DNA from: JASJBU01 sp963790775
GTDB lineage: Bacteria > Pseudomonadota > Gammaproteobacteria > Chromatiales > Chromatiaceae
Length of the DNA stretch: 64,000 bases
NCBI GenBank assembly: GCA_963790775.1
Contig: CAWBPR010000011.1
Coordinates: forward strand, 558,001 to 622,000
Reading direction: 5' to 3'
Part shown: piece after piece, positions 26,438 through 35,033 of the stretch
Numbering within the stretch: the stretch's first letter is position 1
How the letters are laid out: each line of letters starts with the position of its first letter
Translations under genes and position numbers: made by a program
The notes under the pieces: model-generated
The model's database searches: none
Seen by the model: only the letters and a program-made list of their open reading frames with translations
Told to the model about the DNA's origin: nothing

Positions 26438-28146
26438 TGTCTGCAGCACCCGCCAACAGACACTTGAGATCGCCGTGGCCAGGATTGATCCTGTTTATGC
26501 TGATCCTGCTGGTCGCAACCGCCACGGTTCTTGAACAACAAAGAGCACTGTCAACCCAGGTCGCAATGGAAAATGCCGAGGACGACATTCAGTTTATCAA
26601 ATTCATGCTCAGTAGTGCATTGCAGCAACAGCAATTTGAGCAGCTGGGTTCCTTGGTTGCGTCCTGGGGCAGACATGTAAGATACACCCAGGAGTTGAAG
26701 GTTACCGCGGCAAATGGTTTTGTGTTTGGTCATTACCAGCGGGAACGACCGGCCAAGCGTCCCTATCGTCTGGAGGAGACGATCAGCTACTCCTATCAGG
26801 GAATGGCGAAGCTGGTTTTTATCAAGGATCTGGGCAGCGTAGATGCCACTATCAACAAGCTTCGCTGGCAGCTGTTCAGCGGGCTTGCCTTGATTGGACT
26901 GGTATTGTGGCGCATGGTCTGGCTCAGCCTGCATAGAAAGCGTGAAGCCTTGGTGCTTGATCGCACTAATCACCGATTGCAGGAGACCGCCGAGCAGCTG
27001 GAGGCGACTCGTGCTTACCTGAAAAGCGTATTTGACTCCATGCCCTCTTCCCTGGTGGCAGTGGATGCTGACGGCAACATCTCGATGTGGAATAAGGGCG
27101 CTGAGGCGGAATCTGGCCTTTCCTCGGATGATGTTCGTGGCAGGCCATTCTCTGACGTGCTGCCCGATTTTTCTTCTCGTATGAACGAATTGAAGGATGC
27201 CATTGAGACGGGTAAACCTGCCAGGATTGAAAGACATCTAACCCACCTTGATGGGACTCCCCGGTTTTCTGAAATCGTGATTTATCCATTGTTGATCGAA
27301 CACAGCAGGGGCGCAGTAATACGCATCGATGACGTAACCCAGCGGGTTCAGATGGAACAGATGATGGTGCAGACCGAAAAAATGATGACGGTGGGCGGTC
27401 TGGCGGCAGGTATGGCCCATGAGATCAATAACCCATTGAGCGGCGTACTGCAGAGTTGTCAGAATATTCTACGGCGTCTGTCATTCGATCTGCCGGCAAA
27501 TGAAACCACAGCCCGTGAACTCGGACTGGACCTTGTTGCAATGCATGAGTTTCTTGAGCGGCGCGGGATTCTTGGTTTCCTGGGAGGGATACGTGAGGCC
27601 GCTGAACGGGCAAGCCTTATCGTTGCTGATATGCTGGCCTTCAGCCGCCGCAGTACTGCGGAGTTTTCACCGATTGCAATCAATGAGTTAATCGATACAG
27701 TGGTGCGCATTGCCGCCAGTGATTACGATCTGAAAAAGACCTACGATTTCAAAAAGATTACTGTCGTCAAAGTCTATGATCCAGATCTTCCCCTCGTCGC
27801 CTGTGACAGCACCGAGATTGAGCAGGTACTGCTCAATCTGATAAAGAATGCAGCGCATGCCCTGGCGGGCCAGGACGACCCATCTCGGCAGCGTATTGTG
27901 CTCAGAACGAAAAATGAGCTTCAATGGGTGCGAATAGAGGTCGAAGATACCGGATCCGGTATGGACGAGGAGGTGCGGGGGCGGGTGTTTGAGCCATTCT
28001 TTACCACCAAACCCATTGGGCTTGGAACGGGTTTAGGGCTATCAGTATCCTATTACATCATCACGGAGCAACATAAGGGGACAATTACTGTGGATTCTTC
28101 TCCCGGCAGGGGGAGCCGGTTTGTCATACGTTTACCCTGTGGATAA
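26437..28146 (+). CDS. Membrane sensor histidine kinase with PAS domain
   Basis: The 569-aa product begins at a GTG that overlaps the previous stop. It has a membrane helix at about 15-31, an extracytoplasmic segment to about 148, a second helix at about 149-168, a linker coiled coil, a PAS domain (about 195-305), a HisKA box GMAHEINNPLSG (His near residue 330) and a HATPase domain (DTGSGMDEE, GLGTGLGLSV). Together with the PhnD-like protein it forms a split version of the TtrS layout. Likely targets are the two receiver proteins that follow. Confidence 0.87.
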   Translation: MSAAPANRHLRSPWPGLILFMLILLVATATVLEQQRALSTQVAMENAEDDIQFIKFMLSSALQQQQFEQLGSLVASWGRHVRYTQELKVTAANGFVFGHYQRERPAKRPYRLEETISYSYQGMAKLVFIKDLGSVDATINKLRWQLFSGLALIGLVLWRMVWLSLHRKREALVLDRTNHRLQETAEQLEATRAYLKSVFDSMPSSLVAVDADGNISMWNKGAEAESGLSSDDVRGRPFSDVLPDFSSRMNELKDAIETGKPARIERHLTHLDGTPRFSEIVIYPLLIEHSRGAVIRIDDVTQRVQMEQMMVQTEKMMTVGGLAAGMAHEINNPLSGVLQSCQNILRRLSFDLPANETTARELGLDLVAMHEFLERRGILGFLGGIREAAERASLIVADMLAFSRRSTAEFSPIAINELIDTVVRIAASDYDLKKTYDFKKITVVKVYDPDLPLVACDSTEIEQVLLNLIKNAAHALAGQDDPSRQRIVLRTKNELQWVRIEVEDTGSGMDEEVRGRVFEPFFTTKPIGLGTGLGLSVSYYIITEQHKGTITVDSSPGRGSRFVIRLPCG

Positions 28147-28161
28147 CGAGGTGTCGCCTAG

Positions 28162-28536
28162 ATGAGCGGGCGGGTTTTGATTGTGGATGACGAGTACTTG
28201 ATTACCTCGAGTCTGAAGGTTTTTCTGGAAGATGAAGGCTTGCAGGCGCTCACGGCGGCGTCTGGAGAAGAAGCCATTAAGCTTCTAACGGAAGACAGGG
28301 ACATCGATGTCTGCATAATGGACATGCGTCTGCCGGGTATGGATGGTAATGCGGCTATTCTGTCTATCCATGAAATCTGTCCTGAGATTCGCTTTATCGT
28401 GCATACTGGATCGGTCAATTACAACATACCCCATGACTTGAAAGGCTTAGGGCTGGTCGATGAGCATGTGTTTCAGAAACCTCTTGCCGATATGACCCCT
28501 CTCGCTGAAGCAATAATATCGCTTCAAATTAGCTAG
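28162..28536 (+). CDS. Single-domain response regulator
   Basis: The 124-aa product is a stand-alone receiver: acidic pocket VDDE at the start, phospho-acceptor Asp in IMDMRLPGMDG (near residue 53) and the conserved Lys in FQKPL. There is no output domain, so it acts as a phosphorelay shuttle or by protein contact. It is 15 bp after the kinase and 9 bp before the receiver-phosphatase gene. Confidence 0.86.
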   Translation: MSGRVLIVDDEYLITSSLKVFLEDEGLQALTAASGEEAIKLLTEDRDIDVCIMDMRLPGMDGNAAILSIHEICPEIRFIVHTGSVNYNIPHDLKGLGLVDEHVFQKPLADMTPLAEAIISLQIS

Positions 28537-28545
28537 TATCATGAT

Positions 28546-29721
28546 ATGGCTGTAAACAAACTTATTCTGACCATAGAAGACGACCCGACCATTCGGGCGA
28601 ATATCGTAGCTTATCTGGAAGACAGTGGTTACCAGATGCTGGAGGCTGGGGATGGTCAACAGGGACTGGAGCTGTTTCTCGAAAAACAGCCCGATTTAGT
28701 GCTCTGCGACCTTAGAATGCCGAAACTGGATGGTCTGGATGTGTTGCAGGAGATTACCCAGGCCGCACCGGATACGCCGGTGATCATCGTGTCCGGCGCC
28801 GGTATGATTGGCGACGCCATTCAGGCCTTGAAAAGAGGCGCATGGGACTACATTACAAAACCCATCCCTGACATGCAGGCGCTGGAGGTGGCGGTAAACA
28901 AGGCCCTGGAAAGATCCCGGCTGGTGAGCGAAAACCGCGCTTATCAGGCTGAACTGGAGCAGGTCAACCGTGAGCTGAGTGACGCCCTTGAGCAGCTGGA
29001 GGCGAATCAGCAGGCCGGCCGGGAGGTGCAGGTCAGACTGCTGCCTCCCGATAAGCAGGTGTTGGGTGGTTTTGTTTTTCAACACCGACTCTATCCCGCC
29101 ATGCAGTTGAGTGGCGACTTTGTTGATTACTTCGCCATCGACGATGAACATATCGGTTTCTATATGGTGGACGTTTCCGGCCACGACACAGGATCAGCAT
29201 TCGTCACAGTAATCGTCAAGACCCTTATGTCCCAGATGTGTGAGGCACTCGAGGATGGTGACGAAACGATTCTCATCCCCAACCAAACACTGCGACGGAT
29301 GAACGATGAGCTGTATCGCCGAGGCCTGGAAAAATATATCACCATGTTCTATGGTGTTCTCGATGTGGCGGGCCATCGACTGGTCGCGAGCAACGGAGGG
29401 CATTATCCACACCCTCTGCTTTTTGATGGTTCTCAGGTTCAGCAACTCAACACCAAGGGCCGGCCTGTCGGTCTGTTTAATGATGTGCAGTTTGCGAATA
29501 ATGAGGTACTCTTACCCGCCGATTTCCTGCTGTTACTCATGTCGGATGGTATTTTCGAACTGGTGCCCGAAAGAACGAATAAAGCAAGTTATGAGCACCT
29601 CATTTTTAATGTGAATAGTACTGAAATGTCACTTGACGAACTGAAAAATATAATCGGACTGGAAGATGTTACCCATTTGCTGGATGACGTAGCCATGTTG
29701 GCAATCAAAAGGGCTTCGTAA
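28546..29721 (+). CDS. Response regulator with PP2C-type (SpoIIE) phosphatase output, RssB-like
   Basis: The 391-aa product has an N-terminal receiver (EDDPT, Asp in LCDLRMPKLDG, Lys in ITKPIPD), a coiled-coil linker (about 125-165) and a SpoIIE/PP2C phosphatase domain (about 185-390) with metal-binding Asp residues in SGDFVDY, VDVSGHD and LLMSDGIFE. The architecture matches Pseudomonas RssB/HsbR-type regulators, which dephosphorylate a STAS anti-sigma antagonist. The next gene starts at the adjacent base and encodes such a STAS protein. Confidence 0.88.
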   Translation: MAVNKLILTIEDDPTIRANIVAYLEDSGYQMLEAGDGQQGLELFLEKQPDLVLCDLRMPKLDGLDVLQEITQAAPDTPVIIVSGAGMIGDAIQALKRGAWDYITKPIPDMQALEVAVNKALERSRLVSENRAYQAELEQVNRELSDALEQLEANQQAGREVQVRLLPPDKQVLGGFVFQHRLYPAMQLSGDFVDYFAIDDEHIGFYMVDVSGHDTGSAFVTVIVKTLMSQMCEALEDGDETILIPNQTLRRMNDELYRRGLEKYITMFYGVLDVAGHRLVASNGGHYPHPLLFDGSQVQQLNTKGRPVGLFNDVQFANNEVLLPADFLLLLMSDGIFELVPERTNKASYEHLIFNVNSTEMSLDELKNIIGLEDVTHLLDDVAMLAIKRAS

Positions 29722-30231
29722 ATGTCTGATAATAAAATTTATTATGCGACGAACAGTGGCATCCACGGGCTCAAATACGTCGGACACATACGCTACACGA
29801 TTGGTGCCTCACTGGATAAATTCATCAGTAAGCTGTTCGAGGGCCCCAGGCCGGATGGTTTCATGGTGGATCTTCGGGAGACCAAGACTATCGATAGCAC
29901 CAATCTTGGCCTGTTGGCGCGCATTGCCAATATGATGAAACACTGTGGCGCCCCGAAAGTCACCCTGGTCTCCACCAATGAAGATATCAATACGCTGCTG
30001 TTCTCCATCGGCTTCGATGAGGTTTTCGATATCGTGGATGAAGCGGGGCATGCCATGAACAATTGTCAGGAGCTTGGTTTACAGGACAATACGGGGCCTG
30101 ACATGGCGCGCACAGTGCTTGACGCCCATCGAATCCTGATGACCATAGGCGACGACAACAAGGCGCGTTTCCAGGATGTCGTTGAGTTGCTCGAGCAGCA
30201 GCTCGTGAAACCCAGGCGTGCGGTCAGCTAG
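29722..30231 (+). CDS. STAS-domain anti-sigma factor antagonist, RssC-like
   Basis: The 169-aa product has an N-terminal STAS domain (about 10-115) with the conserved phosphorylatable Ser in KTIDSTNLGLLARIAN and a 50-residue C-terminal extension (to VKPRRAVS). It directly follows the receiver-phosphatase, the usual pairing for partner-switching modules such as RssB-RssC. The anti-sigma factor or other target is not encoded here. It may link the signal to sigma factor activity or to another partner, for example motility or biofilm control. Confidence 0.85.
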   Translation: MSDNKIYYATNSGIHGLKYVGHIRYTIGASLDKFISKLFEGPRPDGFMVDLRETKTIDSTNLGLLARIANMMKHCGAPKVTLVSTNEDINTLLFSIGFDEVFDIVDEAGHAMNNCQELGLQDNTGPDMARTVLDAHRILMTIGDDNKARFQDVVELLEQQLVKPRRAVS

Positions 30232-30611
30232 GAGTTGCTTCCCGGCATCATTGCTCCTCTAAGCTAGGCTTGACTGTCAGTTAATTCCTGCCCACCCGGG
30301 GGAATTTACGACTCCCGAATCTTGCAAAATCTTACCCATCCAGGACCGGCTCTATCTGCTGCACAGAATCTGTTCAGCGGCCTGGTGTGGGAAAGGGTTT
30401 GCGGACTGCCGCAGTCGTGGAGGCAGGTGCAGACTGGACACGTCTCACAATCCGCAGCTGGTGCGGCAGATTTGCATCTGTTGGCGGTCTGTCGGTTGCA
30501 GATCATGGTGGCGGGGTATATCCGGGACAGCTTGATTGCCTCCGCAGCAGTGTCAGGGTCTCCTGCAGTTGCTAAAATTAATATAGGTAATGTGCTGCGG
30601 GTACTATTCTG
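30232..30611. other. Intergenic stretch without a convincing gene
   Basis: This 380-bp stretch separates the STAS gene from amrS. Short frames on both strands look like translated noise: the plus frame from 30322 lacks a good start, and the minus frame is Cys-rich but has no recognisable fold. No RNA gene motif was found. The region presumably holds the amrS promoter; TTGCTAAAATTAATATAGG just upstream of 30600 is AT-rich. Confidence 0.45.
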
Positions 30612-31691
30612 ATGATCACTCACTTCCCCACGAAATACTGGCACAAGCTCGAAGATGGCCGCGTACAGTGCGATCTCTGTCCCCGTTTCTGTCACATCAA
30701 GGAGGGCAAGCAGGGATTCTGTTTTGTGCGGGAGAATCATCAGGGCGCCGTGGTGCTCAACACCTATGGTCTCTCCAGCGGCTTTTGCGTCGACCCGATC
30801 GAGAAAAAGCCGCTGAATCACTACCTGCCGGGGACGCCGGTGCTCTCATTCGGCACCGCAGGCTGTAATCTGGGGTGTAAATTCTGCCAGAACTGGGATA
30901 TCAGCAAGTCCCGGGAGATGCATACCCTGGCGGATGAGGCCTCCCCGGAAACCATCGCCAGGGCGGCCAGGGATCTGGGTTGCCGGAGTGTCGCCTATAC
31001 CTACAATGATCCGGTGATCTTTCATGAATACGCCATTGATGTGGCCAAGGCCTGCGCCGAGTTTGATATCAAATCGGTGGCGGTGACCGCGGGCTACGTC
31101 TGTGAGGAGCCCCGCGCAGAGTTCTACCAGTATATGGACGCCGCCAATGTGGATCTGAAGGCCTTTACCGAAGCCTTCTACCACAAACTCACCGGCTCCC
31201 ACCTGGAACCGGTGCTGGATACCCTCAGGTATCTGAAGCACGAGACCGATGTCTGGTTCGAGCTGACCACCTTGCTGATTCCCGGAGAGAACGACTCCGA
31301 GGCGGAGCTGGAGGCCATGACCCAATGGGTGGTGGAGGAACTGGGACCCGATGTGCCGATGCACTTCTCCGCCTTTCATCCCAGCTGGAAGATGATGGAT
31401 CATCCTCAAACTCCACCTTCCACCTTGACCATGGCGCGCCGCATCGCGCTCAAAAATGGGGTGCGCTATGCCTATGTGGGCAATGTGCATGATCCGGCAG
31501 GAGACAGCACCTATTGTCACCAGTGCGGCGCACTGCTGATCGGTCGGGACTGGTATGAGCTGAGCGACTGGAACTTGACCTCCGATGGTAGTTGTCAGGC
31601 TTGTGGTGCGAACTGTGCCGGTGTATTCGAGGCGCAGCCCGGTGTCTGGGGTGCGAAACGTCAGCCGGTGCGGCTCGCGAGCTATCGTTAA
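30612..31691 (+). CDS. amrS: AmmeMemoRadiSam system radical SAM enzyme
   Basis: The 359-aa product has an N-terminal Cys motif (CDLCPRFC), the radical SAM cluster motif in GCNLGCKFCQNWD (about residues 85-97), and a C-terminal rubredoxin-like zinc or iron site (CHQCG then CQACGANC). This layout defines the radical SAM member of the AmmeMemoRadiSam system. It is followed after 29 bp by amrB. The substrate is not established in the family. Confidence 0.92.
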   Translation: MITHFPTKYWHKLEDGRVQCDLCPRFCHIKEGKQGFCFVRENHQGAVVLNTYGLSSGFCVDPIEKKPLNHYLPGTPVLSFGTAGCNLGCKFCQNWDISKSREMHTLADEASPETIARAARDLGCRSVAYTYNDPVIFHEYAIDVAKACAEFDIKSVAVTAGYVCEEPRAEFYQYMDAANVDLKAFTEAFYHKLTGSHLEPVLDTLRYLKHETDVWFELTTLLIPGENDSEAELEAMTQWVVEELGPDVPMHFSAFHPSWKMMDHPQTPPSTLTMARRIALKNGVRYAYVGNVHDPAGDSTYCHQCGALLIGRDWYELSDWNLTSDGSCQACGANCAGVFEAQPGVWGAKRQPVRLASYR

Positions 31692-31720
31692 AAGTTGGTT
31701 GGAGAAGTCAGGAGGCAGGC

Positions 31721-32521
31721 ATGACAAACATACGCCAAGCAGCGGTTGCGGGGATGTTCTATCCAGCTGATCCCCTCGAGTTGAAAGCGATGGTGGAGGG
31801 TTTTCTGGCGGATGCAGAGAGCGACACCTGTGCTCCCAAGGCGATCATCTCACCGCACGCCGGGTTTATCTATTCCGGTCCTATCGCCGCCAGCGCCTAT
31901 GCCAGGCTCGCTGCCGGGCGGGAGATAATCGAACGGGTGATTCTGCTTGGACCTTCCCATCGGGTGCCGTTTCGAGGGCTTGCCCTGACCGATGCGGACT
32001 ATTATGAGACCCCGCTGGGCAGAATCCCCATCGACCAGGAGAGTCAACAGCAGATCCGTGATCTACCCCAAGTGAAGCTGTTAGAGGCGGCGCATGCCAG
32101 TGAGCATTCTCTGGAGGTGCAGTTGCCATTCCTGCAACTGGTGCTGGACAGGTTCAAACTGGTGCCCCTGGTGGTGGGAGATGCCGATAGTGAAGAGGTG
32201 GCGGAGGTGCTGGAAAGGCTGTGGGGGGGGGCTGAGACCCTGATTGTGATCAGTTCCGATCTCAGTCACTACCATGACTATCGCACCTCGCAGCAGATGG
32301 ATCGGGCGACTTCCGAGGCCATTGTCACCCTGCATCCGGAGGCTATCGGCTATGAAGATGCCTGTGGGCGCATCCCGGTACAGGGATTGCTGAACCTGGT
32401 TAAACGTCTGGGACTCCAGGGTGAGTTGCTCGATCTGCGCAATTCCGGTGATACTGCTGGTCCGCGAGATCAGGTGGTGGGTTACGGCGCCTATGCCTTC
32501 AAAGAAAAAACTGCCGCGTGA
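31721..32521 (+). CDS. amrB: AmmeMemoRadiSam system protein B (Memo-like)
   Basis: The ATG at 31721 follows GGAGGCAGGC and gives the family start (MTNIRQAAVAGMFYP); an upstream in-frame start is rejected because it lies inside amrS. The 266-aa product has the Memo fold with its metal-site histidines: SPHAGFIYSGP, GPSHRVPF, SEHSLEVQLPF and SSDLSHYHDY. It overlaps the next gene by 4 bp (GTGA), so translation of the two is coupled. Confidence 0.92.
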   Translation: MTNIRQAAVAGMFYPADPLELKAMVEGFLADAESDTCAPKAIISPHAGFIYSGPIAASAYARLAAGREIIERVILLGPSHRVPFRGLALTDADYYETPLGRIPIDQESQQQIRDLPQVKLLEAAHASEHSLEVQLPFLQLVLDRFKLVPLVVGDADSEEVAEVLERLWGGAETLIVISSDLSHYHDYRTSQQMDRATSEAIVTLHPEAIGYEDACGRIPVQGLLNLVKRLGLQGELLDLRNSGDTAGPRDQVVGYGAYAFKEKTAA

Positions 32522-33171
32522 GATTCAGCCGGGATCCGTATGTTGCCCATATTGCTGATTGGATAACACAGCAGGCAGAAACGTTAATCCCGGATTACCA
32601 CCAGGTGAAGCGTTTTCTACAAGCGCTTGACCCTGCCGCAGAGTGGTTCTCGTTCCGCACATTTTCCGACACGCCTTATACCCGCCTGCCGGGTCGGGAC
32701 CCCTTGGAGCGGGCAATACATGGTGGGCTGGACGCGTGCTGGGAAGAGTTGACTGAGCTTTATCGCAGAGGAGCTGCCGTCTGTGCCACCATCAACCAGA
32801 CCAACGGGCGGGGCAGATCGATCGCCGATATCAGACGTGTGCGGGCGTTGTTCCTGGATGACGACCATCCACCCCGGCTGGTGGATCGTTTTCCACTTAC
32901 TCCGCAGATTCAGGTGCAAAGCTCTCCCGGTCATTATCATCACTACTGGTTGGTGAGAGATTTACCCCTCGCCAGTTTCACCCCCCTGCAGCGGGCGCTG
33001 GCCGACAGCTATGGCGGCGATAAAAAGGTTCTGGCACTGAATCATGCGATGCAGATTCCGGGGATCTGGCGCAGAAAGCAGTTGTCCAGGCCAGTCATGC
33101 CAACACTATATAAAATCAATAAGTTACCGGCTTATTCTGAGATTGATTTAGAACGTTTATTCGCCGGTTGA
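32518..33171 (+). CDS. RepB-type DNA primase-like (archaeo-eukaryotic primase fold) protein
   Basis: The 217-aa product starts at a GTG overlapping amrB by 4 bp. It carries motifs of the RepB-like primase group of the AEP superfamily: an acidic catalytic pair in RALFLDDDHPP (about 103-113), the QSSPGHYHHYWLV segment (about 128-140) with the conserved His, and NHAMQIPG further on. Members of this group usually sit on plasmids and phages, fused to helicases. Here it is short, alone and coupled to amrB, with no phage genes around. Whether it is active and what it does here are unknown. Confidence 0.68.
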   Translation: MRFSRDPYVAHIADWITQQAETLIPDYHQVKRFLQALDPAAEWFSFRTFSDTPYTRLPGRDPLERAIHGGLDACWEELTELYRRGAAVCATINQTNGRGRSIADIRRVRALFLDDDHPPRLVDRFPLTPQIQVQSSPGHYHHYWLVRDLPLASFTPLQRALADSYGGDKKVLALNHAMQIPGIWRRKQLSRPVMPTLYKINKLPAYSEIDLERLFAG

Positions 33172-33313
33172 TGGACTCTTGGTGTAATCCACACCATTGG
33201 AGTAGCTTTAAAATCTTGAGTTAGTCATGACTCACCTCTAGACTTATGCCAATTCCATAGCAAAACGCTTGGTTTTACCTTCTTCACTCACTCAGCAATC
33301 AGAGGATATAGAA

Positions 33314-33442
33314 ATGTCGAGTCAAAGGTTCAGTCTAAGCAGGTTGAGTCACAAGGCATTTTTGAAACTTAGAAGTATTCTGTCAGCTGTATCCGTAGCC
33401 GCCACTGCATCACTGATAGTCTGGATGGAGACCCAGGTTTGA
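33314..33442 (+). CDS. Possible 42-aa small protein with one hydrophobic segment
   Basis: An ATG at 33314 follows AGAGGATATAGAA and opens 42 codons ending TGA at 33440-33442. The product begins polar and basic (MSSQRFSLSRLSHKAFLKLR) and continues with a hydrophobic stretch (SILSAVSVAATASLIVWME), like a small membrane or secreted peptide. It is the only notable feature of the 299-bp gap between the primase-like gene and the convergent LeuA-like gene. It may be chance. Confidence 0.35.
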   Translation: MSSQRFSLSRLSHKAFLKLRSILSAVSVAATASLIVWMETQV

Positions 33443-33470
33443 CGGATGCCTGATTTTTTTCCAGGCGGAA

Positions 33471-35016
33471 TTACCCTCCGGTGACTTTTCCTCGGTGTAT
33501 CTGCATGTTGAGCATGCGTATCGTTGCATTCATCGCCGCAAAAACCTGGTTGGAATGGACACCCCGGGTTTTGATGGCGCCCAGTTTGGTCTTCCAGGTG
33601 ATTCTTGCCTCGGTCAAGGCATCGGTCTTGCCTCCCTTGGGGATGCGCACTTCATAATCAGTCAGATTAGGCAGAGCGATATCATGCCTTTTCAGGACCT
33701 TGCCGATGGCATTCATGAAGGCGTCGAAACCCCCGTTGCCGATCCCGGCAGAGAGTTCTTCCTGGTCGCCGATCCTGATGCGGATACTGGCTGTTGATTG
33801 AAGCTGGAGTCCAGAGGTAATCGAGCAATTGAGCAGTTCGATGTAGTCATAGTCCTTACTCTCCAGCACCTCGGCGATGATGAAGGGCAGGTCCTCCGAG
33901 GTGATGCTCTTCTTCGAGTCCCCAAACTCCACGACCCGTTTCAATACCTTTTCCAGGTTCTCGTCGGAGAGCGAAATATCCAGCCGTTCCAGGTTTTTCA
34001 GCACCGAGGCCTTGCCGCTCATTTTGCCGAGGGCATAACTGCGCTGGCGGGAAAAGCGTTCCGGACTCAGGTCAGTCTGGTAGAGCCCTCCCTTTTTATC
34101 GCCATCGGCATGGATGCCGCTGGTCTGGGTAAAGACATCCTCACCAACGATCGGGGCGTTTTCCGCAATACGTTTGCCGGAGAAGTTTTCCACCATCCTG
34201 CTCAGCCTGACCAGATGGGATTCATCCACCGAGATATCCAGCCCCATCCTGTCCTTCAGATTCACCACCACCTGCGCCAGGGAGGCGTTCCCGGCCCGCT
34301 CGCCCAGGCAGTTGATGGTGCAATGGATAGTGGATGCCCCGGCCTTGGCGGCCGCCAGGGCATTGGCGGTCCCCAGGCCATAGTCATTATGCGGATGAAA
34401 ATCGAAATTGCAGCTCGGGGAAGCGCTGCAGCATATCCGAGACACTGTTGAACACCTCGTCGGGGGTCAGCACACCCAGGGTATCCGGCAACATGAAATG
34501 GCGGATACCGCTATCCTGCAGCCGCTTCATCAGTTCATAGACATATTCAGGATTGTCCCGGTAGCCGTTGGACCAGTCCTCCAGGTAGAGATTGACCGTG
34601 AGTCCCTGTTTGTGGGCGTAGTTGATGGTCTTGCGGATATCTCCTGCATGTTGCGCGAGGCTTCGGTTGAGCTGGTTGCGGCAGTGCTTCTCGCTGCCCT
34701 TGGCCAGCAGGTTGATGACCTTGCCCCCGGCATCGGTGATCCAGTCCACGCTGCGTTTGAAGTCGACGAAACCCAGCACCTCCACCCGCTCGGCCAGTCC
34801 CTTCAGCTCCGCCCATTCTATGATGTTTGCAACCGCCTCCTTCTCGCCCTCGGAGACCCTGGCCGAGGCCACTTCGATACGATCCACCTTCAGCTGTTCG
34901 AGCAGCGCCTTGGCGATGTTGAGCTTCTCGGCAGGGGAGAAGGAGACGCCCTGGGTCTGTTCCCCATCCCGCAGGGTGGTATCCAGGATATTGATATGAC
35001 GTTTGCGCATATTCAT
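33471..35016 (-). pseudogene. 2-isopropylmalate/citramalate synthase family (LeuA-like) with one frameshift
   Basis: The enzyme family condenses acetyl-CoA with a 2-oxoacid in leucine or isoleucine synthesis. The N-terminal frame starts at 35016 with ILDTTLRDGEQTQG, the family signature, and runs to about 34400, where it ends after FPELQF. The rest continues in the next frame with DFHPHNDYGLGTANALA and GERAGNASL, and a C-terminal LeuA regulatory domain ending at 33471. Dropping one T from the AATTTCG stretch (near 34408-34415) restores 514 aa in one frame. Both metal-binding His residues (HPHND) are kept. The gene follows thrC by 17 bp. It is a frameshifted gene or carries a sequence error; LeuA versus citramalate synthase cannot be settled here. 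Confidence 0.75.
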
Positions 35017-35033
35017 GAGAATGCTCTGTGGTT

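Noticed and set aside
30322..30612. A 96-aa plus-strand frame before amrS.
   Set aside because: No good start codon or ribosome site, composition is not protein-like, and it overlaps the amrS start.
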